A DNA stretch of 14,224 bases from JAKFWF01 sp031401535 (GCA_031401535.1 JANNRP010000067.1:1-14224); one strand, 5' to 3'. Shown: positions 7,095-14,224, numbered from the stretch's first letter. Notes: a model not told the origin generated them from the sequence alone. Translations and numbers: made by a program.

Positions 7095-7775
7095 TCACTC
7101 CGAGATCAAGAAGTTTTGCGGCGTATCGGCCAGTAGTTTTTTCAATGACGCCTTGTCGACGTCGGGCATCATCGCAATTGCCCAAAGGTCAATTTTAGGG
7201 CCTGCTGCCACCCATGACTCAGTAAAATGGGCGCGCAGCAGCGTCGCTCCCATCCGCGCTACAGTAAAGCCGGTCCTATGGGCCATGTATGTATTGCCCC
7301 GGCTTATTGAAGCTGTATGGCCATACAACATATCCAGCACGGTGATTGGTCCCGCCGGAGACTGATAAATCGTGCGCTCGATTTCCCCGCCAGTTACAAA
7401 TTTTGCGATTTGCTCAAGATCAGGACACGTTATGAACGCGAAACCATCAGGCTTCAGGATCCGTTTGAACTCGCGCAGGGCAAGGTGCACCTCGTGCTCG
7501 TAAAGGTGCTCGATATTATGTGAAGACCAGACGGCATCAAATGACGCGTCGGCCACTTTGCCGCGGAGGTCGGTTACAGTGCCGATGATGTCGGGCTTGA
7601 CTGCAGGGTTGATGTCGAGACGAACGACTGACCAGCCAGAGAAAATCGGGTGGACACGAGCCTCATTTTGTCCGCCGGCGCCGACATCCAACACGCGCTT
7701 TCCAGGTGCAATTTTTAGCGCAGGGGGCGGCGCGGTGGTTTTAGTAAACTTCAATGTGGTCAATCCATTGTTCAA
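7095..7775 (-). CDS. SAM-dependent methyltransferase, class I (Methyltransf_11-like)
   Basis: 226-residue cytoplasmic methyltransferase. Motif I is RVLDVGAGGQNE (27-38), the acidic end of strand 2 is VVRLDINP (50-57), motif II is FDAVWSSHNIEHLYEHE (79-95), and LREFKRILKPDGFAFITCPD (100-119) is the post-I/motif III region. In glycan clusters such enzymes methylate a sugar or form part of chain-end modification. The start is a TTG at 7775, the first possible start after an in-frame TGA, without a strong ribosome binding site. Another TTG seven codons later is possible. It lies between the two-repeat beta-domain gene (136 bases upstream) and the GT4-type gene (six bases downstream). Acceptor unknown. 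Confidence 0.88.
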   Translation of the reverse strand: MNNGLTTLKFTKTTAPPPALKIAPGKRVLDVGAGGQNEARVHPIFSGWSVVRLDINPAVKPDIIGTVTDLRGKVADASFDAVWSSHNIEHLYEHEVHLALREFKRILKPDGFAFITCPDLEQIAKFVTGGEIERTIYQSPAGPITVLDMLYGHTASISRGNTYMAHRTGFTVARMGATLLRAHFTESWVAAGPKIDLWAIAMMPDVDKASLKKLLADTPQNFLISE

Positions 7776-7911
7776 AATGTTTACAGACTCGGCAGCGCTT
7801 CACCGCCTATGTACCAATTATGCAGGCCTATCAACTGCGGCAACAATGTGTGGCAGGCTCGGGACCAGTGTTTAGGGATTTGTGACCTCTGATCGCGACC
7901 CTTCTTAGGCA

Positions 7912-8544
7912 TCAAGCGGTTACAGGCGTGGCACCAGCTTTGACCGATGCAGGACTCCCTGCCAAGGGCACTCCTAAGCTGTTGTACGCAAAAACGTCGT
8001 GGCGACGGCCATCGGCTAGGACGGATGGCAGGGTGAGTTCAAACGCCGGCATAGAGCGCGCCTCTCCAGCTGCGGCGACCTTAATCCAGTGTCGGCAGAT
8101 GGTTGCCGCGATTTCCTCGCCCTCGCACACAAAGCGTACTTCAGGCGGTCGTGGTCCAATGGCGCGCACCCAGCCAGCAAGTTTCAGGCCTCCGAGTGTC
8201 TTCACTTCGCCTGGCGCAGCAAGGCTGATATCGATTCGCGGACGTTGTGACAGGATAATGCGCTCACCAATCGGCGTACCCAGATTGGCGAGTTGAACGT
8301 CGATGGTGCCAACGGTTTCTTGTAACGCTGCCGACAGGTTGAATGTGAAGCCGTAGTTGCACCGAGCGTGGTCGTTGACAGCAAATTGCGGACAGTATTC
8401 ATCAGCTCGAAGGACAGCAATGCTGCGGCCGTCCACCAAAATCTCGATGATAAAGCGGCGCGTAGGATTTTGCCTATCCCGGCAATATCCTGCCAGCGTT
8501 GTGGCGTCCACGAAACCCAGTGATGTCTCGAGTGTCTCAGTCAT
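7912..8544 (-). CDS. Two-repeat beta-domain protein associated with glycosyltransferases
   Basis: 210 residues from the ATG at 8544, which overlaps the TGA of the large glycosyltransferase gene (ATGA), so translation is coupled; an upstream in-frame ATG at 8571 is less likely. Two tandem copies of one module are visible. Residues 9-98 begin GFVDATTLAGYCRDR, then RRFIIEILVDGRSIAVLRAD and end GFTFNLSAALQE. Residues 117-203 begin LGGLKLAGWVRAIG, then EVRFVCEGEEIAATIC and end FELTLPSVLADGRRHDVFAY. The pattern G[WY]-x-R/D, a strand, a [DE]G turn and then F-x-[FL]-x-LP is a beta-sandwich module I associate with large bacterial glycosyltransferases. There is no signal peptide, membrane segment or catalytic motif. 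It may bind glycan or serve as a scaffold; this is inference. Confidence 0.8.
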   Translation of the reverse strand: MTETLETSLGFVDATTLAGYCRDRQNPTRRFIIEILVDGRSIAVLRADEYCPQFAVNDHARCNYGFTFNLSAALQETVGTIDVQLANLGTPIGERIILSQRPRIDISLAAPGEVKTLGGLKLAGWVRAIGPRPPEVRFVCEGEEIAATICRHWIKVAAAGEARSMPAFELTLPSVLADGRRHDVFAYNSLGVPLAGSPASVKAGATPVTA

Positions 8545-11117
8545 TGGTGTGCCGTTCCACTGCCCATCCAAGCAGAAATGACGTCGGCGATCTCACGGTC
8601 TGACAATGTCGGATCTATCATAAGTTGCCCGTTCGTCGAGGCCGACTGACCCGCTGCCCCCATCTGCCAGTCGAACTGTGCCATCGGCCGACCACATAAG
8701 AGTGCTGCGGTAACAACCGGCGCGCCAAATATGGCGCCGGACATGATGGGGAACAGGTGCGTGATGCCATAGAATTCGATCAGTTTTTCGAACTCTTGAT
8801 CCTGTACGCGGCCGGTTACCATCATATCCCCATCCCGCAAGAGGCTTACATCGTCGGCTGTGCCGCCCAAATGGACGACGGCTGGCAGCGACTTTGCAGC
8901 TCCGCGCAGCCGGGTGGCAATGGCCAGGGCCAACGTTCGGCATTGGGCTGTCTCATCGACAAAGAATACCCCGAGTCTCTTCGCTGATCCTGTCAGTGGC
9001 AAAGAGCGGCCGACATCGGTATGCGCGGCGGTTAGGCCCGTTCCGACTTTGATCTTGGCTCCAATATCCGGAACAAGCTGCTCCACGATTGCGCGCGCTG
9101 CGTGGTCCAAAGCAATTACCGATTCTGCTCGATGCAACAGATCGACGAACCGTGCTGCAGTTTTGGCCAGTTGCTGCAGATCGTGGGCGCCGCGTCGCCT
9201 TACCATGCTGGCATCGGCAATATGCAGATCGATGGGTATGTCCAACGCGTCTAAGCCAAGGCGATCGTGGGTTGCCGGATCAAAGACCGCGATCCGCTGA
9301 GGCGTTAGTGATCTAAGGCGGGCATACAAGTCGCTGTTCAAGCGAGCCGTGTCGCAGTCCTGTCGGCCATCGAGTCGGGCAAATTCATAGACATCACCCC
9401 GATCGTCAGGTGCATGCAGTGTCACTCCAGTGCGGGATGCGAGCAACAATGTGCCGATGATCCCGGTCGCTGCCAATCTATGGAGGTGCTGTTCGGCTTG
9501 TGCGCGGCTCGCCGATCCTGAAACGAGCAAATGTCCGCCGCACCCGTCCCGCAGCCTGCGGCTGATTGCCTGCCGGTAAGGCAATAACGGATCGGCCAGA
9601 ATGAAGGCGTCGAGTTTTGTCTGATGCGTTGGAAATAGTGCGTTGATCCTGTGCGAGTTGCGTTGGACAAGCGCTTGCTTGTCAGCGCCAAACGACAATG
9701 ATCCGGCATGGCCTACATACACAGATGCCGCACAGATATTGCGGAATCCAGCGGCATGGGCGCTCAAGCATAAATGCTCGTCCTCGCCGTAGCCCCGTTC
9801 ATAGCGTGCCGACAGGCCGCCAACTGCATCGAGGCAGGCGCGCGTCACATAGAGGCAAAACCCGATCCCGCTCGGCACGTCCACGACAACGCCACGGTTG
9901 ACTGCTTGGGCGACGTCATCAATCGCTTGCACTGCACTGATCGACGGCAGTGGGTTGGGCGTGTAGGGGATCGGCATACTCATAAGTTCGCCGTTGTTTG
10001 ACAGCGGAGTTACCGTGCCAATCGACGCGTCGTTCCGTGCAATCGTAGATAATCGATCGATTGCGGCAAGTGGCAGAGTGGTATCGGAATTAAGCAAGAC
10101 GACATCACCGCCGCTGACTAGATTTAGCGCGCGATTTATCGTGCCGACGAACCCCAAATTGGTTGAGTTCGTCAACACTTCGATTCTGCTGCTTGTTGCC
10201 AAAGTTGCCAGATACGCGCCGATCGCGGGGTCGGGACTGGCGTCATCGATAGCGATGATGCGGACCGGATATATGCTGTCCTGGACGGAAATTAACAAAC
10301 TCTCCAAGCAGGCGCGAGTAGCTAGCAGGTCGAGGTATACAGGCACGATTACTGTGATTGCAGATGCTTCGATTGCAGAAACGTCGCCCGCCTTCTCAGC
10401 TCGCAAGCGCTCTTGCCCGGCCACGGCTTCAAAGCCGCTGAAATGCCGACTAAGAGCAAGGATGGAAGCACTACCAATCGTCAATCCCGACCACTGGCCA
10501 ACCATACTTGGCGACGAGCATAGAAAGTCGGCTGCAGCCCCCAAGGTGTTTGAAAGCGGATGTTTCGGGTTCGCAATAAGTGTAAGACAGCGTGCATCGG
10601 TGTCATGGGCAATGTTCACAGCGCAGTCTGACGAACCACTCCATGCTGCCCATCCACGAAGTTGGCCATCGACAATGCGAGCCCCGCCTACGGCTTTGAC
10701 ACCGCGACGGGCGAGCACTGGCAGTGCCAGTTTTAGCGATGCGTGATCATCGTCAATCGCGACCAGACGTCGTGCTGCTGCTTCTTGCGGCTCTCCGTCA
10801 CTCCAAGCTATCATACGTTGCAAGGCAGGACGTGACTCCGGCTGCAGGTTCAGCGCGGTTCGGATTGCCGTCAAGGCTGCCAGCTTGTCTCCAAGCCGGT
10901 GGAGGATTTCACCTCGCAAGATGTGGTGCAGGGCAGTTGGTTGCGGCAAGATGCGGCAACGTCGATCGGCAAGCAGCCAACTGCATTGAAGATCGCCAGA
11001 TGCCAGAGCCGCAACTGCAAGCTCCGACAGTGCGTCGATGTGCTCGCTCTGTCGCACGAAACGGCCGATCAGAGCCGCCTTGCTGGTCCCAAGTGTTGAA
11101 AATAAATAGCGCTGCAC
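8541..11117 (-). CDS. Large multidomain glycosyltransferase (TPR-like, beta-domain, GT2, GT-B-like)
   Basis: 858-residue protein and first gene of the glycan block. Residues about 25-115 are helical, TPR-like repeats (ALSELAVAALASGDLQCS; ILRGEILHRLGDKLAALTAI). Residues 147-232 hold a degenerate copy of the GW-type beta-module (RIVDGQLRGWAAWSG to HFSGFEAVAG). Residues 254-500 are a complete GT2 domain: ITVIVPVYLDLL, IAIDDASPD (288-296), TNLGFVGTINRALN (319-332), LLNSDTTLP (341-349) and RGYGEDEHLCLSAHAAGF (441-458). Residues 525-858 look like a second, GT-B-like domain (VTGRVQDQEFEKLIEFYG; FGAPVVTAALLCGRPMAQFD), lacking clear catalytic motifs. The start is a GTG with a poor ribosome binding site. 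It probably assembles a surface polysaccharide or glycosylates a surface protein. Confidence 0.9.
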   Translation of the reverse strand: MQRYLFSTLGTSKAALIGRFVRQSEHIDALSELAVAALASGDLQCSWLLADRRCRILPQPTALHHILRGEILHRLGDKLAALTAIRTALNLQPESRPALQRMIAWSDGEPQEAAARRLVAIDDDHASLKLALPVLARRGVKAVGGARIVDGQLRGWAAWSGSSDCAVNIAHDTDARCLTLIANPKHPLSNTLGAAADFLCSSPSMVGQWSGLTIGSASILALSRHFSGFEAVAGQERLRAEKAGDVSAIEASAITVIVPVYLDLLATRACLESLLISVQDSIYPVRIIAIDDASPDPAIGAYLATLATSSRIEVLTNSTNLGFVGTINRALNLVSGGDVVLLNSDTTLPLAAIDRLSTIARNDASIGTVTPLSNNGELMSMPIPYTPNPLPSISAVQAIDDVAQAVNRGVVVDVPSGIGFCLYVTRACLDAVGGLSARYERGYGEDEHLCLSAHAAGFRNICAASVYVGHAGSLSFGADKQALVQRNSHRINALFPTHQTKLDAFILADPLLPYRQAISRRLRDGCGGHLLVSGSASRAQAEQHLHRLAATGIIGTLLLASRTGVTLHAPDDRGDVYEFARLDGRQDCDTARLNSDLYARLRSLTPQRIAVFDPATHDRLGLDALDIPIDLHIADASMVRRRGAHDLQQLAKTAARFVDLLHRAESVIALDHAARAIVEQLVPDIGAKIKVGTGLTAAHTDVGRSLPLTGSAKRLGVFFVDETAQCRTLALAIATRLRGAAKSLPAVVHLGGTADDVSLLRDGDMMVTGRVQDQEFEKLIEFYGITHLFPIMSGAIFGAPVVTAALLCGRPMAQFDWQMGAAGQSASTNGQLMIDPTLSDREIADVISAWMGSGTAHQ

Positions 11118-11237
11118 GTCGCTGTTATTCGACAGGGGTTAGGAAGGGTACCGCAACATCAGCGCCAACTGGTTGGGCGGCGCTTCAAAAACAACGGAAC
11201 ATTTGTCTTGATCTTGTTAGCGGATACTGGCGTGCCG

Positions 11238-11266
11238 TTGACGAGAATTGCCTCATAGAGCTAGAT
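11238..11266 (+). promoter_or_regulatory. Sigma-70-type promoter, TTGACG-N17-CTAGAT
   Basis: TTGACG (11238-11243), a 17-base spacer and CTAGAT (11261-11266) match the alphaproteobacterial housekeeping consensus TTGAC-N17-CTANAT closely. Transcription would begin near 11273, leaving a leader of about 32 bases with AGGGA (11290-11294) ten bases before the ATG at 11305. Confidence 0.6.
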
Positions 11267-11304
11267 GACAACGTTCAAATGAATTCATTAGGGACATTCT
11301 CACC

Positions 11305-12312
11305 ATGTTGCACCCGCAGATGAAGCGCAAGGAAAAGAGTGTTGCGCTGCAACGCGGTTTGTATCTTCTGCGCTATGAGAGCGCGCCGGAGCACTCGCAA
11401 CCGCCTACGGTGACCGTCACATGTGAGGCAGGCCGCAGTCAGGCGGTGCTGCATCCGGATCAAAAGCGGGCGGTAATGACCGCACCTGGTCAGGCGCTCG
11501 TCATTCGTGCGACCGAGCAGGGTAATATATCGATCGAATTATCGGGTTATTCCGACGTTCGGACGCTGGATGCGACATTGAAGTTCGAACCACTGCTGCA
11601 TGATGCGACCGTCGCGCGATTTGAAGGTGCTACAGGCATTGCCAACATCGGCATGGCAGGAACCAACATGGCAGCACCTGCTGCAGCGTTCGTTGACCCT
11701 TTCCCGCGCCAAGCATCACCTCAACTTGCCCCATTGCGGCTGATGGGGCACGTTGCCCGAATTGGGGATGTTGCAGTAGGTGCAGATGAGTGGCTCGGTG
11801 GGCCAGCGTCGCCGTCTCGGATCGAAGGCTTTCAAATCATATGGCCTAGCAAACCATCGAATGTCGCATTGCGCTACGCCGTGACAATTGCTGGCCAGCG
11901 TCCTGGCGAGTCGCGGATTGCCGACGTAGGTGATTTTGTTGGTAGTCGAGGCAAGGCGCGACCTATCGTAGGGTTGTTTCTTGAACTATCGGGTGCCGGT
12001 GCTCGCGAACTCAATCTCGAAGTTGAGACGCTGTTTCTTAACGCGCCGCCGCGCCGCAGCAGGGGCACAAGTCTGACTGTTACCGGGGTGACGGGGCGCG
12101 AGCCACTCGTTGGTTTCCGCGTTTCGATTACCAGCCAGCAGCCCGTTGCAGCTGGACAGGGTCATTTTGGAACCCACAGTGTAGCGCCTCAAAACAATGG
12201 CATGCTGCCGCTACCCAATTATACTCAGCAACAGCCGACATTAGCCCCATACTCATTTGCCGGAATTCCGGTTGCTCCTGATCAGCCACGAGTGCGTGTA
12301 TTCCGTGGATAG
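11305..12312 (+). CDS. Protein of unknown function with three related beta-repeat units
   Basis: 335 residues; I do not recognise a named family. Residues 10-96 look like an all-beta N-terminal domain (RGLYLLRYES, TVTVTCEAG, QALVIRA, NISIELSG, ATLKFEPL). Residues 110-140 are an Ala/Met/Pro-rich linker. Then three units end alike: WLGGPASPSRIEGFQIIW (163-180), FVGSRGKARPIVGLFLEL (211-228) and GVTGREPLVGFRVSI (261-275). Each has a Gly-rich turn followed by [IV]-x-G-[FL]-x-[IVL]. The pattern recalls ChW (clostridial hydrophobic W) repeats found in surface proteins, but this is only a visual likeness. The C-terminal 55 residues are rich in Gln, Pro and Asn and probably disordered. There is no signal peptide. 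It is divergent from the large glycosyltransferase and converges on the SapC pair, so a surface-related role is plausible. Confidence 0.82.
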   Translation: MLHPQMKRKEKSVALQRGLYLLRYESAPEHSQPPTVTVTCEAGRSQAVLHPDQKRAVMTAPGQALVIRATEQGNISIELSGYSDVRTLDATLKFEPLLHDATVARFEGATGIANIGMAGTNMAAPAAAFVDPFPRQASPQLAPLRLMGHVARIGDVAVGADEWLGGPASPSRIEGFQIIWPSKPSNVALRYAVTIAGQRPGESRIADVGDFVGSRGKARPIVGLFLELSGAGARELNLEVETLFLNAPPRRSRGTSLTVTGVTGREPLVGFRVSITSQQPVAAGQGHFGTHSVAPQNNGMLPLPNYTQQQPTLAPYSFAGIPVAPDQPRVRVFRG

Positions 12313-12342
12313 TACGGCTGGTGGTGCTGCCTTCTCGTCGTA

Positions 12343-13155
12343 TTATGCGCTCGCATTGGGTGCCCAGTCGCTTGAATAGAGTTCGCTGGTGTCAAGCCAG
12401 GGGGCTGCTGCATTGAACAAGTGAGCAAACTGTTGATCGGCATCAGGTGCTGCAACTGCGACGTCGGCTGCTGTGGCGACTTGTGGTCGTAATTCCGATT
12501 TTAAATGACGTTGGGAAAAGAGCATTACGCTTTTTAGTTCGACAGCGCCGAACGTGTGCCGTGCCATTGCTTCAAGTGCACGATTTGTCGACTGAGAATG
12601 CCGTGTACTCTCAATTGTGTAGTATTGATCAGCCCGTTTGCTGTTAGCGGTACTGGTCAATGGCACCAGCAATTGGGCGATAAGCAATTGATCGACGTAG
12701 TTGGTCATGCGCGCTTGCCCCTCTTCCACACGTTTCAGTGCGTTGTGAACGGCGCTGATTTCTGTAGACGGACGACCCTCTAGATCGACCAGTGGGATCC
12801 GACGGTCGTCAGGTCGACTAGGCTTGAGGCGAGCTACTTCTAGCGCCTCAAGGTGATTTTCCGATGAATTACCTGCCAAGCGAAATGGGAAACAGCGGAG
12901 TGCTGTCGGCATGAAAGCACCCAGCCATCGGCCATCTGTGCCTAGTAGGGGGCGCGTTAAAAACTGGCTGTCGATGAGTGCCATCACTTGAGCCCGGTCG
13001 CCGTCAAGTCGAACGACGATCGGATAGTAGTGCGATGCGAGCAAAAGCTCGTCATCCCCCAATAAAATTGACCCCAAACTATCTAGATAACCGAATGGCA
13101 CCGGGTACGGTGCTGACGTTTCCGCCCAACTCTTCAGTGGCAGATACTGGTTCAT
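12343..13155 (-). CDS. SapC family protein (second of pair)
   Basis: 270 residues resembling the SapC family (PF07277), named for a Campylobacter surface-layer locus. Family features: ELLLASHYYPIVVRL (36-50, the yPIVf segment), FMPTALRCFPFRLAG (81-95), then LVDLEGRPSTEI (122-133) and a helical stretch MTNYVDQLLIAQLLVPL (150-166). The C-terminal third departs from the usual SapC end and finishes with an Ala/Asp-rich tail. There is no signal peptide or membrane helix, so it is probably cytoplasmic. The ATG at 13155 overlaps the stop of the upstream paralogue (ATGA), so the pair is translationally coupled. The family's biochemical function is not established. Confidence 0.8.
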   Translation of the reverse strand: MNQYLPLKSWAETSAPYPVPFGYLDSLGSILLGDDELLLASHYYPIVVRLDGDRAQVMALIDSQFLTRPLLGTDGRWLGAFMPTALRCFPFRLAGNSSENHLEALEVARLKPSRPDDRRIPLVDLEGRPSTEISAVHNALKRVEEGQARMTNYVDQLLIAQLLVPLTSTANSKRADQYYTIESTRHSQSTNRALEAMARHTFGAVELKSVMLFSQRHLKSELRPQVATAADVAVAAPDADQQFAHLFNAAAPWLDTSELYSSDWAPNASA

Positions 13156-13913
13156 GATGCCGCCGTCATTGACGTTTTTTCACGGGCAGCGGCGATTGCA
13201 TTGGCTGCCGCTAAAGCCTTGCGAGCATTAGCGAGCAAAATGCCGGCCCGGAACAATGAAATGCGGTGTAAAGAGAGCAAGTCTGCCGCGAAAAGGCCAT
13301 GGACCCGCATAATTCCAGCGAAGGCTCCAGTGGCAAATGCCGTTTGTTTGACAATCCACAAATCTGGCACTTCAAGTTTTCGACCTTCGATATTGTCAAA
13401 GCTCAACGCCCACGGCTCAAAGAGATCCCGAGCTTTGAGATCGTTGCAAATCGCCATAGTTTTTTGTGTAGGTTCAATGAACGCGTCGAGTAATCCCAAC
13501 CGTTGAACTGTCGCCTTGGTCGGTCGTCCGTCTGGGGTGCAGACAGGCGCCCCGATATCCTTTGGTTCATCGGCAATGGCATCATCGAATTGTCGGGCAG
13601 CGTTGATTGCTGGCTCTCTGATCGGGTCCAGAAGGAACGGATAGGACCTGCATAGCACCGGCAAGAACGGTAGCGCCTGTTGACTTCCAGGTGCATGGCC
13701 ACGCCCGTCGGCCAGGAGTGATCGAACGACCACGAGCTCGAACGCTTCTCTCCGTCGCCGCCAAACCACAGGAAAATGGCCAGCATACTTTTCAGCCTCG
13801 GAATGACTGATCTGGATAACATTTGCGTTTCTGACCGCAGGGTAGGCAAGTGGCGAAAAAATGCGCCGCTTAAATACATCTTCGGACAATGCGATCGGGC
13901 GTTCATAGTCCAA
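13152..13913 (-). CDS. SapC family protein (first of pair)
   Basis: 253 residues and closer to typical SapC than its partner. Seen in order: NVIQISHSEAEKYAGHFPVVW (31-51), FLPVLCRSYPFLLDP (83-97), CTPDGRPTKATVQRLGLLDAF (125-145), TMAICNDLKARDLFEPWAL (152-170), LEVPDLWIVKQTAF (180-193) and the C-terminal VHGLFAADLLSLHRISLFRAG (204-224). The start is a TTG at 13913, the first possible start after an in-frame TGA; GTGAG eight bases upstream may serve as a weak ribosome binding site. Its stop overlaps the ATG of the second SapC gene. Together the pair suggests a heteromeric unit. The gene lies near glycan-synthesis genes, which agrees with a surface-layer or surface-glycoprotein role. Confidence 0.83.
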   Translation of the reverse strand: MDYERPIALSEDVFKRRIFSPLAYPAVRNANVIQISHSEAEKYAGHFPVVWRRRREAFELVVVRSLLADGRGHAPGSQQALPFLPVLCRSYPFLLDPIREPAINAARQFDDAIADEPKDIGAPVCTPDGRPTKATVQRLGLLDAFIEPTQKTMAICNDLKARDLFEPWALSFDNIEGRKLEVPDLWIVKQTAFATGAFAGIMRVHGLFAADLLSLHRISLFRAGILLANARKALAAANAIAAAREKTSMTAAS

Positions 13914-14081
13914 TGCGTCAACTCACGTGTAAGCTGGCCTTTTCCGAGGATAGTCCAATCGACTTAACACCCCAAATCCTTCCTTGGGATATTCCTGTGC
14001 TATCAGTGCAAGAAATTCGGTTCTGCGAGAGTTTTATTGCAGCATTCCAACAAGGTGCGGCGTCAAGCCGCGCCTTGCTAA
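13914..14081. other. Non-coding gap before the insertion-sequence end
   Basis: No convincing gene is seen. A plus-strand ORF starting at 13913 runs through it to a stop at 14092, inside the putative IS end, but it has no ribosome binding site and no clear family match. The gap should carry the promoter of the SapC pair; no strong match was found. Confidence 0.5.
14052..14076. terminator. Hairpin, possible bidirectional terminator
   Basis: AAGGTGCGGC (14052-14061), loop GTCAA and GCCGCGCCTT (14067-14076) form a 10-bp stem with a single G-T wobble. There is no long T-run on either side. It lies six bases outside the putative IS end, so it could insulate the SapC genes from leftward transcription out of the element. 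Confidence 0.4.
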
Positions 14082-14224
14082 GGAACCTCTGAACAGCACG
14101 CTCGGCCAGTGGCGACAGTGACGCTCGTCGCGGTTTTCGGCAGATTTGCGGCTTGCAGACGTCGATAGGGCGCGGTTCTGGCCCGCATTATCCCTCAAGC
14201 GGACGCAATTCGGCTGCGGGCGAG
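14082..14224 (-). mobile_element. Possible IS5-like insertion-sequence end (partial)
   Basis: The sequence GGAACCTCTGAACAGCACG starts directly after CTAA (14078-14081). IS5-group elements often have termini beginning GGAA and insert at YTAR tetranucleotides, so this resembles one terminal inverted repeat with its target site. The element would extend beyond the window. The family assignment is from memory of terminus style and is tentative. Confidence 0.4.
14188..14224 (-). CDS. C-terminal fragment of a leftward ORF, possibly transposase
   Basis: One open minus-strand frame enters from the window edge, reads SPAAELRPLEG and stops at TAA (14190-14188). It lies about 106 bases inside the putative IS end, a reasonable place for the 3' end of a transposase gene. 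Twelve codons are too few to identify it. Confidence 0.25.
   Translation of the reverse strand, partial: SPAAELRPLEG

Noticed and set aside
7776..7911. Possible missed small gene inside the glycan block
   Set aside because: Both strands are interrupted by stops and no start with a ribosome binding site was found.
9994..10746. 250-codon plus-strand ORF opposite the large glycosyltransferase
   Set aside because: It is antisense to the conserved GT2 domain and has a Ser/Ala/Arg-rich shadow composition with no domain.
13913..14092. Plus-strand ORF whose end (LSVQEIRFCESFIAAF) recalls the start of phage terminase small subunits
   Set aside because: The likeness is short, there is no ribosome binding site, and the C-terminal part is encoded by the hairpin and putative IS end. 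It could be a gene interrupted by the IS, but nothing supports that strongly.

Overview
This window looks like chromosomal DNA of a Gram-negative proteobacterium, most likely an alphaproteobacterium. The evidence is moderate-to-high GC, a Tat-exported TRAP solute-binding protein, SapC-family proteins, a DUF2256 protein, and a promoter of the TTGAC-N17-CTANAT type used by rhizobia and relatives. A betaproteobacterium cannot be excluded. No rRNA, tRNA or CRISPR array was seen.

Region 1 (14-3930) is a carbon-uptake module. A GntR/FCD regulator on the minus strand is divergent from a complete TRAP transporter on the plus strand: periplasmic binding protein (dctP), small membrane subunit (dctQ) and large permease (dctM). 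The gap between regulator and transporter holds two inverted repeats that overlap a possible regulator promoter. The dctP-dctQ gap holds a strong GC-rich stem-loop that could lower expression of the membrane subunits relative to the binding protein. The substrate is probably an organic or sugar acid, but no catabolic gene is present to fix it.

Region 2 (3971-4501) has two small minus-strand genes: a 104-residue exported PAN/Apple-like protein, and a 53-residue DUF2256 zinc-ribbon-like protein upstream of it.

Region 3 (4740-11117) is a minus-strand surface-glycan block. Read in the direction of transcription it comprises an 858-residue multidomain glycosyltransferase, a small two-repeat beta-domain protein coupled to it by an ATGA overlap, a SAM-dependent methyltransferase, a GT4-type glycosyltransferase and a GT2 glycosyltransferase. 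The beta-domain of the small protein also appears in degenerate form inside the large glycosyltransferase.

Region 4 (11238-13913) holds a plus-strand gene of unknown function with its own good promoter. Its protein contains three related repeat units. It converges on a minus-strand pair of SapC-family genes coupled by another ATGA overlap. Because the SapC family is linked to surface-layer proteins, regions 3 and 4 together may make, glycosylate and present a surface protein or glycan. This is inference.

The right edge (14052-14224) has a near-perfect hairpin, followed by what looks like one end of an IS5-like insertion sequence abutting a CTAA target, with the last codons of a leftward ORF running off the window.
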